Assembly (NCBI GenBank): GCA_026122225.1
Contig: JANEZZ010002877.1
Location: 62,001-126,000 of the forward strand
DNA from: Heloderma charlesbogerti
Taxonomy: Eukaryota; Chordata; Lepidosauria; Squamata; Helodermatidae
Direction: 5' to 3'
Length of the DNA stretch: 64,000 bases
Part shown: piece by piece, positions 44,616 to 57,127 of the stretch
Layout of the letters: each line of letters starts with the position of its first letter
Position numbering within the stretch: position 1 is the stretch's first letter
Position numbers and translations under genes: made by a program
The notes under the pieces: generated by a model
The model's database searches: none
Told to the model about the DNA's origin: nothing
The model's input: only the letters and a program-made list of their open reading frames with translations

Positions 44616-46165
44616 ATATCAGTGGCAAAACCTATGGTGGTTTGTGAATTATGGTTGAACTGAACACACAAAAGCTGAGAAATCATTTTTCCAACCATAA
44701 CACCAGCCCGCTTTCAAACCACGACATGCCTTGGGCAAAGGGAACAGCACATGCATGGCAAGTGACGAAGGACAGGAGCCCATTGGGCTGCACAAATGAC
44801 CATTGGGCTGGGACCTATCGGTCAACAGCCTGAGTGCTCAGACCTGCAAGATATTATGCCTGCCAAGTCAGAGTTGCCCCCTCATGCCTGAGGGAAAGCA
44901 GCTGAGGGAAAGCCAGCAGTACGGTGGTTAACAGTTTGGCACCCATAGCCTCCACCCAATATCCCACTTCCCTTTTGTTCCACCACCCCCTACCCTGTGC
45001 CAGTATCAGCAGTGAAGGGGATAACAGCTTCAGCACTGGTTGGCAGAGGAAGTTGGGATGTCATACCAGATAGAGAGAGGAAAGCCAGTGCCCAGCACAA
45101 CAAAAAGTTAACACTGGGTTGCAGTGGTGTGGCAAGACAAAGAGTCGTTCTCCCCCCGCCTCCACCACCGCATTTCTACCTGCCTATAGAAGTGAAGGAA
45201 TTTCAGGCAGCTCCAGTCTCTAGCTACAAATGGTATCGCCACATAGTTGTTAATAGGCTATCAGTGGCTGAGTATACATTTGTAATGGCTTGTAACTAGC
45301 TTGGTATGCATTTTCAGCTACAAGGTATCAACCGATTTTTGAAGCCTCTAAGCTACTACAATGAGTACTGCCCCTGCAATGTTATATGGTACTATCAGCT
45401 TCTGCTGATGGCGAAAGATTGGGAGAGCTGGGAAAAACAAGAAGAGGGACAAGAGGTATAGGCTATAGGGGCTGTTAACCCTTGCAATGGTGGTGCAGCC
45501 CAATGGGGGCCAAACTGTTCAGCCTTGTGCTGCTGGTTGCTGGTTTTCTCTCTATATCCCAATTTCCTCTCTGCTAGCCAGCGCTCAGGCTGATAACCCC
45601 TTCACTGCTACAGGACTATAGTAAGCTTGATCTTCATAATCATAAGCTTGATCATAAGCTTGATGTAGCTGCGAAAAAGGCAAAGGCTATTTTGGGCTGC
45701 ATTAATAGAAGCATAGCTTCCAAATCCCGGGAAGAACTAGTTCCCCTCTACTCAGCACTGGTTAGGCCTCATCTGGAGTACTCGATGGTCTTATAGGCCC
45801 CTTCCAACCCTACTATTCTATGATTCTATGATTCAGGTACAGAGAAGACTACAGAAGCAGATATCCGGAGATGCTTCATCAACATGAAATGAGGAGGCAA
45901 CTCTTGGCATGCATAGCATCTCACAGGTCTGAGCATTCAGGGTGTTGACTGATGGGTCCCAGAGCCCTGTGGTTCAAAGTCCTGTGTGCATCCCAGTGGG
46001 CTCCTGCCCTTTGTGACTTGCCACGCACATGCTGGTCCCTTTGCCCAATGCGTGTTATGGCTTGAAAGGGGGCTGGCATTATGGTTGGAAAAATTATTTC
46101 CCAGCTTTTGTGTGTTCAGTTCAACCATAATTATCAAAACACCACAGGCTTTGCTACTGATACTT
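44616..46165. mobile_element. Candidate long-inverted-repeat element
   Basis: The arms 44616-44886 and 45880-46165 are inverted copies; both contain 'atggttgaactgaacacaca' and its complement and can each be read as a similar 60-residue frame beginning MVELNTQKL. The spacer of about 1 kb has no transposase and holds a CR1 fragment (45661-45832). It may be a DNA transposon with long termini or a local inverted duplication. No target duplication was identified. Confidence 0.6.
45661..45832 (+). mobile_element. CR1 fragment with internal deletion
   Basis: Matches 40648-40772 and then jumps to the 3' terminal 50 bp (from 'cgatggtcttataggcccc'), missing about 450 bp. Ends in ATTCTATGATTCTATGATT. 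Confidence 0.8.
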
Positions 46166-46480
46166 TAACTATGCATTATCCAGTCTTCTAATAATGGCTA
46201 GAAGGTCAAGAGTGCCTCATAGACTCATGTGATCATTTTCTTCTGCACATGTATTCCCTTTTTATTTTTCAGAGCTAACGTTAGTGTTGCATCTACAGTT
46301 CATGTTTTTACTATCATAGTTTACAACTATGATTGGAAGGTACAGATGCAATGCCAACCATGGGTACCTCTGCAAATGAAAGGGAGGGGAAGAAGTGCTC
46401 AGGCTCATGGGTACTTCCATTTTTTAACCATGGGTCTGGGTAATGATACATCTGCACTGCTGCTGTATAGTACATATAAT

Positions 46481-47262
46481 CATAGGATAGTAGGGTTGGA
46501 AGGGGCCTATAAGACCATCAAGTCCAACCCCCAGTCAGTACAGTCATCCTAGTCAGAGCATCCCTGACAGATGGCTGTCCAGCCTTGTCCTGAATGCCTC
46601 CAGTGTGGGAGAGCCCACCAGCTCCCTAGGTAATTGCTTCCATTGTCATATTGCTCTAACAGTCAGGAAGTTTTTCCTGATGTTCAGCCAGAATTGGGCT
46701 TCCTGGAACTTGAACCCATTATGCCATGTCCTGCTCTCTGGGATGATCAAGAAGAGATCCTGGCCTTCCTCTCTGTGACAACCTTTCCAGTACTTGAAGA
46801 GCGCTATCATATCTCCCCTCAGTCTTCTCTTCTCAAGGCTAAACATGCCCAGCTCTTTCAGTCTCTCCTCATAAGGCTTTGTTTCCAGTCCCCTGATCAT
46901 CTTTGTTGCCCTCCTCTGAACCCTCTCCAGTTTGTCTGCATCCTTCTTAAAGTGCGGTGCCCAGAACTGGACACAGTACTCCAGATGAGGCCCAACCAGT
47001 GCTGAGTAGAGGAGAATTAGTACTTCATGGGATTTGGACGCTATACTTCTGTTAATGCAGCCCAAAATAGCATTTGCCTTTTTTGCAGCCACATCACATT
47101 GTTGGCTCATATTCAGTTTGTGATCAACAACAATTCCAAGATCCTTCTCGCTTGTAGTATTGTTGAGCCAAGTATCACCCATCTTGTAACTGTGCATTTG
47201 GTTTCTTTTTCCTAGGTACAGAACTTGGCATTTATCCCTATTAAATTTCATTCTGTTGTTTT
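46481..47262 (-). mobile_element. CR1 LINE, 5'-truncated
   Basis: The 3' end is at 46481 (AATCATAGGATAGTAGGG). The - strand frame encodes the C-terminal CR1 ORF2 region from FNRDKCQVLYLGK to the end (LGIVVDHKLNMSQQCDV, YCVQFWAPHFKKD). The frame is open for about 200 codons and fits 40490-41200. Confidence 0.92.
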
Positions 47263-48403
47263 CTGTACAAATACTTCGAATTATGCTGTACCACTGCATA
47301 ATTTGGTGGCAAATCACTCCTTTTCCCCTTTGCTTAGGAAGCACTAATAATGTTGCACTAGCATTGGTTTATGCTAGCACAACATCATTGCTACTAGCAC
47401 TGTGATAGCATTGGGTACTGCCCTATGTTTGCATTTCTTATGACTGAAATTTAAATGGAAACACTACACTTGCTATAATGTACTACTGATTTTAAAGCTG
47501 CCATCATCCACTTTTCTGTCCCACATCAACAATAATCACAAATCCCCTCATTCTAGACTAAAATCCCCTCCCTTGGTTTTCTTGTCAAAATGGCCTTGTA
47601 TTTGATAACCTTTGTAGGAACAAACAAATGCGCTTTACACCTATATTGTTCCATCATAAACAGCTACCTGTAATAGCCGATGTGTCTGCACAATGAATAG
47701 GACAAGACACAAATACCAAACTTACTCTCTCTTACCTTTATCATTGCTGCACTTATCTCAGAAAGAGATGAATACTTTAAATTCGGAGGTTTGGATATCC
47801 AAATGCCAAGATCAGATGCACAGAAATGGAAATAACCAGAGAGGATATTCAATGGGCAATGAACCATTTTTCACACAACATGGCAACTCATTTACTACTG
47901 CTACAACTGCTATTTACTACTGAAGACAGTTCAAGTGACGAACAGCACAGTGAATGGTTATGCAAACTGCCTGAATTTGTTAACTAAGATAATGGCTTTA
48001 TATAAAGATGCAGGATGACCTATTTTTTTTCCAGATCCACTGATACTGTATTTTTTCTTCTGCCAAAAAGGCAGGTGGTAAATCTTATTTTCAAATGCTA
48101 ATTTGACTACAATATTTCCATTCTCTGGGAAGCAGTAGAACATTGAGTATTTTTCTGGACTGTCACAGTTTGTCATTAAAAGTAGTCTTACACAGGAACA
48201 TACTGTAAAGAATATTGAACAATGTTTTGAGGCAGTGACAGGTTAATGTTGCAGTTGGGGAGAAGCATGGAATGGAGAATGCACTTTCTATCTGCTCTTA
48301 GATGTTGTTTTCCAAGTCTGAGCATATCATGAGCAATGGAAAATGTTTCTTGTGCAAAAAGCATTTATTATTTGTGTGTTTTGTTGCTAAAATTATGTGG
48401 ACT
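47263..48403. other. Intron sequence, nothing recognised
   Basis: No gene or clear repeat. Confidence 0.4.
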
Positions 48404-48538
48404 AATCTTACCCTACCTGGTGCCCTCCAGATGTTTTGGACTACATTTTCCAGCATTCTTGTCCATTGTCCATACTGGCTGGGGTAGATGAGAGTTGAGG
48501 TCCAAAACATCTGGAAGGAACCAGGTGTGGGAAGGCTG
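48404..48538. mobile_element. Hairpin hAT MITE, copy h4
   Basis: 'ctggtgccctccagatgttt' faces the complement 'ccaaaacatctggaagg', ending GGGAAGGCTG. Same family as 35551-35666 and 62829-62963; the target duplication is not clear. Confidence 0.72.
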
Positions 48539-48797
48539 GTGTAGATAAAATTTCCCTTTGGGTAAGATAAATTGATGTTGTTTAATTTAGACTTACTCTT
48601 ACAAGAGCTTCTTTTACAATAAGTTGGAACCAGCACTTGGATAAGAATGTTTCACAAAAAGTGCACACTTAATATTTGCAATATTTGCAACCTCTGCCAG
48701 AGACTTTAGAAGGGCAGCCTTGTTGGTCTGCATCAGCAAGTAGCCAAACACCTTGTTGGGTACTAAATTTCTGTGAGATCAGTTAGTTGTACAAATT

Positions 48798-48975
48798 GAA
48801 CATTTTGAAGCTGCCTTACATCACATATGACCATTGGTCCATTTTAGTATTGACTGGTGGTTCTCCAAGGTCTCTCTTGGAAGACTTTCATAGGCCTGTT
48901 ATCTGAGTTCCTTAAAATGGATAGGTGAATGATTGAACCTAGGATCTACTACTAAACTATGGACCAGCCTGCATC
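48798..48975 (-). mobile_element. Old tRNA-derived SINE
   Basis: 'tgaagctgccttacatcaca' and 'gaccattggtccattttag' followed by 'attgaacctaggatctact' fit the same family as 57128-57322, but the promoter boxes are degraded. Confidence 0.5.
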
Positions 48976-51900
48976 TAAGCTGTTCTCTGTTTCCCCAGGG
49001 GGAGTAATAGAATTTGAAGAGTAGGGATTTAAGAAAGGAAAATGGCTACCCGTGTTTGCCCTCTGATTCCCAAGCTCCCTAATCCTGCTGTAAGGTAACA
49101 CAGAACTGTGGATACCTTCCTAAATTGATCAGCCTTTCTCAGTTGCCTTCATCTGGCTTGACTCATTCAGACCACAGCAAATAATTTAATTCTGACCAGG
49201 ATCAAGAAGTTTCCAGTTAATCTTCCTGAAAACCTATGCACTTGGTTAGTACTGTTTTGTGTGTGTGTGTGTGTGTGTGTTTTAATTAACTGAGGGAGAT
49301 GTGTTGTCTTAATGACACATTCATATCCTCAAAAAGCATTCTGAAGCTGATTTAGCACTTACAGCTGTAGTACATGCAGCACATAAAGAGCTACACAACT
49401 TCTATTGTACACAGAAGAGCCTGTTCTTAGTAACGTATGACAGAAAATTATTTGGTTTTCTTGATGAAGGATTAAGGTTCAAAAGTAGAAAAATATAGAT
49501 ATATAGATAGGGATTTCATGTTAACTCAAATAGCAATTAGTTCACAGAGCTCAACAATGGGAATTATCTTATTAAAAGCATTCTACATCTTCTCTAATGT
49601 GATTCTTGCCCATTTCATTGAAATAATTAAAGTATAATTCTATGCTTGCAAACAGTATAACTGAATGTAAGATCTGTGGACTGTATCTAGTGGTGGCTTT
49701 CCCTTAGCAGAAAGTGCTCATGCAACTTGGTGCACTCTGTTTTCACTGATCCCTCCCTCTGGTCCTCACTTAAGCTTCCCCCTACCCCCCAAAAAGCTAC
49801 TCCTGTAGGCTGGAGGGTTCATGATCAGGATGGGAGATCAGAGGCTCCTGTTGGGAGTACGTCAACTTGTGTGAGCAGAAGCACTTTCTTCTGAGAAAAG
49901 TCACTGCTGGATGCTACCCTGTGTAGGTCCTCAAGCTTCATGTCAACAGTTCTGCAACGGCCAGTGGGATAATACAAATGTTTACTGAGAAATCTGTCCC
50001 ACCAAGCTGAAAGGGGCTTTCTCCATTCAGGATTGTGTTTAGGATTGCAGTCTGCCTGTTGAAGGCAGTAGCTTTCAGAAAATGTTTAACACTTGCTGAG
50101 TTTTGAAAATGTTAGGCATGTATTCATAATCCAAAATAAAGCCTTAATGTTTCAGTTGCAATATGACAAAATTGCTTATGGCTCATAAGCAGCAACTTCA
50201 TATTCACCTTTTATCTCATAGTACTATTGCAGATTCCCCCCCCCCAATCCACAGAAATCACAGACATTATTGTTATTGTTGTTCTTATTCGCTAGCCTGC
50301 TTCTCCACACTTATCTGTGTTAATCCAGCTGGAAAATTTACAAAAGCTTCTCAGCTTGGTTGCCTAGAAGCAGTTTTTATTAGCCACAGGCACCCAGGCA
50401 AGTGACTATTGCCTTTATTTGATATATACTTATCAAGCTTATTCAGGCACTGGAAGATAAATGTAAATTCATCAAATATGTACATCAGCATCACTACAAT
50501 CACTAAAAGATAGATTGGAAAGAGAAGAATTATCCAATGAATTAACACTGAGAAATGGAGACTGTGAGTTCTGCTTGTTCTCTTGAGCCAAGAAATTTTT
50601 TGTCAGGCCAAGGTGTGAAAGTTTGTTATGGAACTTGTTAATAATTATTCCTGTCCTAATGTTTTCATCAGACAGACTCGTGAAATCACCAGTAACCAAA
50701 CTTGGCACCTGGTTGAATATCTGGAGCATCTCTGGAGCCCATATTGCCTAAATGGGTATAAAAACTTGAACACTCCAGTGTGGCCTTTAGAGATCATAGT
50801 TCTTAGGTTCATTATCAGATGTTGGGGGGAAATTCTATGTTTTGTGGAAGAGTGTTAGAATTCACTGATTTCAGTCTAGCAGCAATTCTAAGCCCCTTCC
50901 AGTTTTTGCTTTTCAGGAGTTCTGTGATAACTAAGAGGCAGTGAAAATGAATACATTTTGCAAGCTTTCTTTTGCCAGCAAACCTGCTTACTGGATGCAT
51001 ACACAAATAGCTGACTGTTTTCTTAGGATTTGGTCATATGAATGTTGGTATAACCTCAGACTGTAGCTATATATTGTGTTTGTGGGGTTTACTTTTGAGC
51101 TTGTGTAGGATGCATACCAAAAAATTTTTTTGAAGAAGAACCATGTTGTGATCCTGATTTACTTCTTGTCTGTGTTTTTAGTTCTTAGCTTACATATTGG
51201 CCCATTATACTTTTGCAGCTGTATAGTACATTAGCACTTACCACATAACTGCAAGACCCAAGGAAGCTTTGCTAGTACTACTGTTCATCTTTGCTGAAGG
51301 TTAGCCAAAACGTGGCTTTGGGCTCGCAAACAATTTCTCTTTTTTAGACTGCAGAGTCTGTGTTAGTCTACAATTGGCTTATTAGGAAATAGAAACCGTG
51401 TTCACTGGAACACCATGTAGCAGAAAAGGAAATTTTCTTCCAAGTCATACATGCGTAGCAGCTGCCTTGTGAGTTTGCAGCTCCCTGGTTTACTCAGTTG
51501 CATATATTCCAGTCTCTGTGAGTTTTATTCTCTCCTCTACCACCTTTTTGTGTGTGTATTTATGTGAAAAACCTTTTTGTGGGCATGTTTTTCAGACTTA
51601 TTTACTTTAGTTTGGCAGAGCTGCTCATAAAACTAGCTGGCCAAGCATTCTTAAAAATATTTAACTGTTGCAGGGGGGGGGGAGTGGGGGGAATAGTATA
51701 GCTTTTTTCCTTTTCTTTTTTAGCCAAAAAGCTTAGGTTGGGACATGGCCAAGCTAAACAAAATTGACTTTGGTTTTATGGCATGCATGCCGATGTTTTC
51801 AGTTGTTGAAAAATGAAATACCTTCCATTTCTCCTTTTCTTTTTTTTCCACCTTTTCTTTTTTTAAACAAGCCTTGGGCAGATGCTGTCCATGGCAGGAA

Positions 51901-52219
51901 CCTTTTAGCACCACCTTCTCCGTGTAATCTGTACTATCACTTCTTTATTATATTTATACCCTGCTTTTCAGCTAAGATTCCTTAAGAACAGGCTACAACT
52001 ATTAAAACCCATCACAAAAATGCAGTACATTAGAGATACGTGGATCACCTTCTGGCCCCTGGATTGCGTAGCCCAATATCCAGGTTGTTCCCTCAAAAGG
52101 GATACAGAAGAAGGAGTTGTAGGTAGACGTGGGCAAGGTAGCTAATGGTAAAGATGCCACCACACATAAGCAACCTTCTTACTGTTTTTTTTTTTAATAC
52201 ACATTTAATGATGTATTTA
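48976..52219. other. Intron sequence with few recognisable repeats
   Basis: A (GT)n run lies at 49258-49280 and an L2-like tail fragment near 51945-52030. G- and T-rich runs occur near 51673-51735. No gene is supported. Confidence 0.4.
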
Positions 52220-53821
52220 CAGTCATGTGAAAAAGAAAGTACACCCTCTTTGCGTTCTATGGTTTTACATATCAGGACATAATAAAAATCATCTGGTCCT
52301 TAGCAGGTCTTAAAGTTAAATACAACCTCAGATGAACAACAACACATGACATATTACACCACGTCATTATTTATTTTACAGAAATAAAGCCAAGATGAAG
52401 AAGCCATGTGTGAAAAACTAAGTACACCTTATGATTCAATAGCTTGTAGAACCACTTTTAGCAGCAATAACTTGAAATAATCATTTTCTGTATGACTTTA
52501 TCAGTCTCTTACATCATTGTGGAGGAATTTTGGCCCACTCTTCTTTACAACATTGCTTCAGTTCATTGAGGTTTGCGGGCGTTTGTTTATGCACAGCTCT
52601 CGTAAGGTCCCTCCACAGCATTTCAATCGGGTTGAGGTCTGGACTTTGACTGGGCCATTGCAACACCTTGATGCTTTTCTTTTTCAGCCATTCTGTTGTA
52701 GATTGGCTGGTGTGCTTGGATCATTGTCCTGTTGCATGACCCAATTTCAGCCAAGCTTTAGCCATCGGACAGATGGCCTCACATTTGATACTAGAATACT
52801 TTGATCTACAGAGGAGGTCATAGTCGACTCAATGACTGTAAGGTGCCCAGGTCCTGTGGCTGCAAAACAAGCCCAAATCATCACCCCTCCACCACTGTGC
52901 TTGACAGTTGGTATGAGATGTTTGTGCTGATATGCTGTGTTTGGTTTTCGCCAAACGTGGCACTGTGCAGTATGGCCAAACATCTCCACTTTGGTCTCAT
53001 CTGTCCAAAGGACATTGTTCCAGAAGTCTTGTGATTTGTTCAGATGCAACTTTGCAAACCTAAGCTGTGCTTCCATGTTCTTTTTAGAGAGAAGAGGCTT
53101 TCTCCTGGCAACACTTCCAAACAAACCATACTTGTTCAGTCTTTTTCTAATTGTACTGTCATGAACTTTAACATTTAACTTGCTAACTGAGGCCTGTAGA
53201 GTCTGCGATGTAACTCTTGGATGTTTTGCAACTTCTCTGAGCATTGCATGGTCTGCCCTTGGGGTGAATTTGCTGGGACGTCCACTCCTGGGAAGATTGG
53301 CAACTGTCTTGAATGTTTTCCACTTGTGAATAATCTTCCTCACTGTAGAATGGTGGACTTAAAATTGTTTGGAAATGGCCTTATAACCCTTCCCAGATTG
53401 ATGGGCAGCAACAATTGCTTCTCTAAGTCATTGCTGATGTCTTTACTCTTTGGCATTGTGTTAACAGACACCTGAATGCTCAAGACCAGCAAACTCCTGA
53501 GACGTCAGCTTTTATAGAGGTGGTCACACTTGCTGATCATCAATCAAGGGCATTTAATTAGCAGCACCTGGCTGCTACTTAGCCTTTCCATACCTATGGA
53601 AGCAGTAAGGGTTATTTAGTTTTTCACACATGGCTTCTTCATTTTGGCGTTATTTCTGTAAAATAAATAATGACACGGTGTAAAATGTCATGTGTTGTTG
53701 TTCATCTGAGGTTGTATTTACCTAATTTTAAGACCTGCTAAGGACCAGATGGTTTTTATTATGTCCTGATACGTAAAACCATAGAACTCAAAGAGGGTGT
53801 ACTTTCTTTTTCACATGATTG
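52220..53821 (-). mobile_element. Tc1-like DNA transposon, full length (1602 bp)
   Basis: The termini are CAGTCATGTGAAAAAGAAAG and its near-complement, flanked by TA at 52218-52219 and 53822-53823, as in all Tc1/mariner insertions. The terminal repeats extend about 210 bp (to about 52430 and from about 53620). The transposase lies on the - strand. Confidence 0.94.
52429..53456 (-). pseudogene. Tc1-like transposase, broken
   Basis: Tc1 transposases bind the terminal repeats with an N-terminal paired-like helix-turn-helix and cut with a DDE catalytic core. The frame would start at 53456 (ATG). A one-base deletion follows near 53430, and a TAA stop at about 53362. The open part then shows the DNA-binding region (SGRPSKFTPR, TSQTLQASV, STIRKRLNKYGL) and the first catalytic aspartate in VLWTDETKVEMFG. 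GGGVMIWACF leads toward the second. A TGA stop at 52746-52744 cuts the core, and the second aspartate region (MQQDNDP) follows with another frameshift, then [11 protein letters not shown] with the glutamate. Dead copy. Confidence 0.92.
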
Positions 53822-53823
53822 TA

Positions 53824-54290
53824 TGTGCACCTTATTGTCAGGTACATGGCGTTGTACTGTTCTGATTTATAGCTGCATTTGTGTTGCAGATTTTAGTATC
53901 GTCTAGGCCAGATGTTTTATTGCTGCCATTTGTTGTTTTTATGGATTTTTGCTGTATCAAGTTATTTTTCAATATGTGGGATGTTTGCTGTATCAGTTAT
54001 TTAGTATATGGGATTTTGTTGTTGCAAGCCGCCTTGAGAGGCCTCCTTCCCTGAGAGGGCTCCTTCTCTAGAAATATTTAAAAATAAAAACAAATAAAAA
54101 AAGTTTATGCTAACCAGGAACACACTAACAACTGTGAACAGCATATCTCCCAGGTACCTCCAGAGTGCTGGAAAATCACCTTGGTCCTTTTACTGTGGTA
54201 TTGACAATATGCTAACAGCAACTGAGCTAGTAGAAATGTCAGTCATTTTTGGAATTTGTTCACTGTCATGATCACTCTACTTACAATTAA
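53824..54290 (+). mobile_element. L2-like LINE tail and flanking unique DNA
   Basis: About 53880-54098 has the L2-like 3' form ('gcaagccgccttgagaggcc' and an A-rich end with AATAAA-like units). 54099-54290 shows nothing recognisable. Confidence 0.5.
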
Positions 54291-54300
54291 GGGCACAATC

Positions 54301-54396
54301 CTATGTGTGTTTAGACAGAAAAAAGTCCTACAACCCCCAGTGTTCTCCAGGAGTTGCTGGGAGTTGTAGGAGATTTTTCTGTCTAAACACACATAG
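54301..54396. repeat. Hairpin repeat (39-bp arms)
   Basis: Arm CTATGTGTGTTTAGACAGAA at 54301 onward pairs with the complement ending at 54396, with about three mismatches and an 18-bp loop. Half of it occurs again at 33899-33960. Confidence 0.85.
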
Positions 54397-55007
54397 AGCA
54401 CAATCTATGAGAATTTTTTGCACAGGGTGCTAAAAGCTCTGGAATGTGAATGAAGAACCTAGGATAGCTAGTATATACATTAGATTTCTGCCCTGAATTA
54501 GCAACATTTCATACATAGAACATTGCAAGAACATGGGCACTTCTGGTGTTGTGAATATGTCACTATTGGCTTTCCAGCAATGAAGACTGTGCTGTTATGT
54601 GGGTAGAGATTGATCAGGTCAGTAGAAACTGGGCAAGCATAGTTTGGCATTTCTGTGGTGTCTGAAGATGGGGACAATGGCTGTGTTTGGACATCACTTT
54701 AAGCCATAATGCCTTAATAAGCTACTCACCATAGCTTATTTTTGAAATTGTCCACAGTGCCCCACCACATGACTGGGCTAATAAGCTGCTATGAGTAGCT
54801 TATTAAGCTACTGTGTGTAATCTGAGTCCTGCTCCCTCCCCGTGTCCTGCTGCAGTCCTCCCGCCCAAACAGTGGCACTGTTTCACCCATTGACAACATT
54901 GCAGCAGTCTGTTTTAACCTTCCACAGTATCCCAGTGAGAGGAGAAAGATGTGGGGTGAAGTACAGGGGCTTAATTGAGCGCTTCCAGCATCACCTCGAC
55001 AAATGGG

Positions 55008-55345
55008 TAGTGGCGCTAAAGCACTGGAAGTTTGCAGGATTGGGACCAAATTTCATACACAGCCCCCCTACTGGGGAGGCACCAGACACACCATCAAAAC
55101 CCTGTGTGATTACTCACAAAAGAGAGGAAATTCCATGTGCACCAAAAAAAGTGGTGGCAGCTATAAAATCTTGGAGGTTTGCAGGACTGGGACCAAACTT
55201 CACAAACAGTGTCCCCTAATCAGGAGGCACTGGACGCACCATCAAAACCCTGTGCAATTACCCTAGAGGAGGGAAAATCCCAGGTGGAAAAAAAGGTGGT
55301 GGCACAAAAAAGCCATTGAGGTTTTGCAGGATAGGCACAAAACCC
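55008..55345 (+). repeat. Tandem repeat, unit about 147 bp
   Basis: The phrase 'tttgcagga' recurs at 55031, 55178 and 55323, inside longer matching units ('gggaccaaa', 'ccatcaaaaccctgtg'). A diverged unit recurs at 55690-55830. Two units stay in one frame of a 125-codon ORF (54842-55219), giving a repeated FAGLGPNF peptide; no protein family was recognised. Confidence 0.75.
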
Positions 55346-55431
55346 TCAATTGCACATTCCTCCCATAGCCATTTCTGGCATAAACACTTTTATTGTCCAA
55401 AATCGATGACAGTAAAATGGAGTTGTGCATT

Positions 55432-55459
55432 TCACACACACACACACACACACACACAC
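55432..55459. repeat. (AC)n microsatellite
   Basis: About 14 AC units. Confidence 0.95.
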
Positions 55460-56352
55460 CGCCCCAGACATTGCTGGCGGAGCTCCTTCTGTTCTCTGCA
55501 GTGCAATTTTGCACAAAAATTGTGCAAAAGCTCCCCCACCCACCCATGGCTGGCATGAAACCTTTATTGTCTCAAAATAGCACTACAGTGCTATTAGTGC
55601 TAAAGTCACTATAGTGCTTTAGTGCTAAAGCGCAATTTCACAAAAGCGCAATTGCACATCCCCCCAATAGCCTTTCTGCTTCTTCTTGGAAAAGTGCACG
55701 TATCAGGAAAAAGGGGGTGGGAGCTATAACTCCCTGACAGTTTGCTGGGATGGGGCGAAATTGCACAGGTGGGTGCCAGCATGGGGAGCTGCCAGATGCT
55801 GTGTGGATTATTGCAGAACTGTGCTTCATGGAAAAGTAGCAGTTCTTTCCCTATTCCTCTTTTTTCTTCTATTTCCCAAATGGTGTGGTTTCAAAGTAGC
55901 GATCAGGGAAGCCTGTCATTGTGTAACTTCACTGTAGCAGGGTAGCACGATAGTGTGAGGCTGTCATTGTACTCAGGGAAAGCTGTCATTTGTAACTGTA
56001 GCATGGTATCAGGGAAGGCTGTGCTTGTTTGGCTGCAGTTGTCCCATGGATGCTTGTCAGATCTCAGAAAAAGAGCTCTGCAGACTAGAGCAGAGCGGCT
56101 ACAAAGGTTTTGACTGCTCTTGCCAGGCACCTCTGTTGGAATAAGCCATGCTGAGTGCTAGATGACATGATAACTCATGATGGGTTAACTAATCCCTATT
56201 GCAGACCATGCGTTATCAGAGTGGCTTCTTTGGGCAAAATAAACCATCGTGGATTAAAAAATTCCTGACAGATGACACGATAACCAACGATGGGTTAAAT
56301 AAGCCATCGTGGCTTATTTAACTGTGGATTATCATGTCATCCAAACCTAGTC

Positions 56353-57127
56353 AACGAGTATGTAAGTGTCCAATAGACACTTCTCACTAGGAAGTGCTAC
56401 CACAGTGGGTACAATATTCCAGAAAATGTTAGCTAGACTGAGGTACATCCTCAGATTCCTTAAACTTGATAAGCTATTGAGCTGAAGGAGGTTTTTGTAA
56501 CTCTGGTTGTGTAGTAAATGGAATGCTGAATTACTTCCATGGTTGACTAGATAATGCACACAAGAAGAGACAACAGTGGTTTTGGCCCTCGAAGCCTGTG
56601 AAGTTCCTGAATAATACATGAGCACCTGACTGACAGCTGTTTTAATAGGCCATGTGTCAGAATAAGCCTTGAGCTGTCTAACTAGGCATAATTTTAGGGA
56701 AGGACATTGCAGCCCCCCCCCCCTTTGGTCATTAAATATCGCATACTTGCTAACATTTCTTTTAGAGGTCAGCTAATGGGATTATGGATATTGTTTGCCA
56801 TATCCACATCAATAATGCAGTGTGAGTCCCTTGAAGAATTGATTTTGCTGCTGACGGAGAGTAGAAAAACTAGAGTTTAAGGCTCTGGTCACAAGAGATT
56901 TGTGATAATTCAGTTTTAACATCAGCCCTAATTATGGCTCTTCGGTGATGGCTAAGTTTTATAACCATTTGGAGTTAATTTGTTGGAAAAAAAATGTTTG
57001 ATACATATGGGATAACTAAGAGAATATCTAAACATATATTGGGCATTCATAGTGGCATTTTTAATATAACAAATTGAGGCTGGAAGGCATCATGTAGCGT
57101 GGCAACTCAAGTAATGAATTGTCCCTT
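56353..57127. other. Intron sequence, nothing recognised
   Basis: Unique AT-rich sequence. Confidence 0.4.

Larger units (their letters stand above)
54676..56352 (+). mobile_element. Candidate nonautonomous element with internal tandem repeats
   Basis: The ends 'ggctgtgtttggacatcac' and 'catgtcatccaaacctag' are weak inverted counterparts. Just inside are 'cttaataagctact' and 'taaataagccatcg' type sequences. The middle holds a 147-bp tandem repeat and an AC microsatellite. No transposase or target duplication was identified. Confidence 0.45.

Noticed and set aside
44651..44833. A conserved 60-residue protein (also at 45937-46137)
   Set aside because: The similarity follows from the DNA being an inverted repeat; there is no independent sign of coding constraint.
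53221..53475. 84-codon + strand frame at the Tc1 transposase start
   Set aside because: Antisense shadow of the transposase N-terminus.
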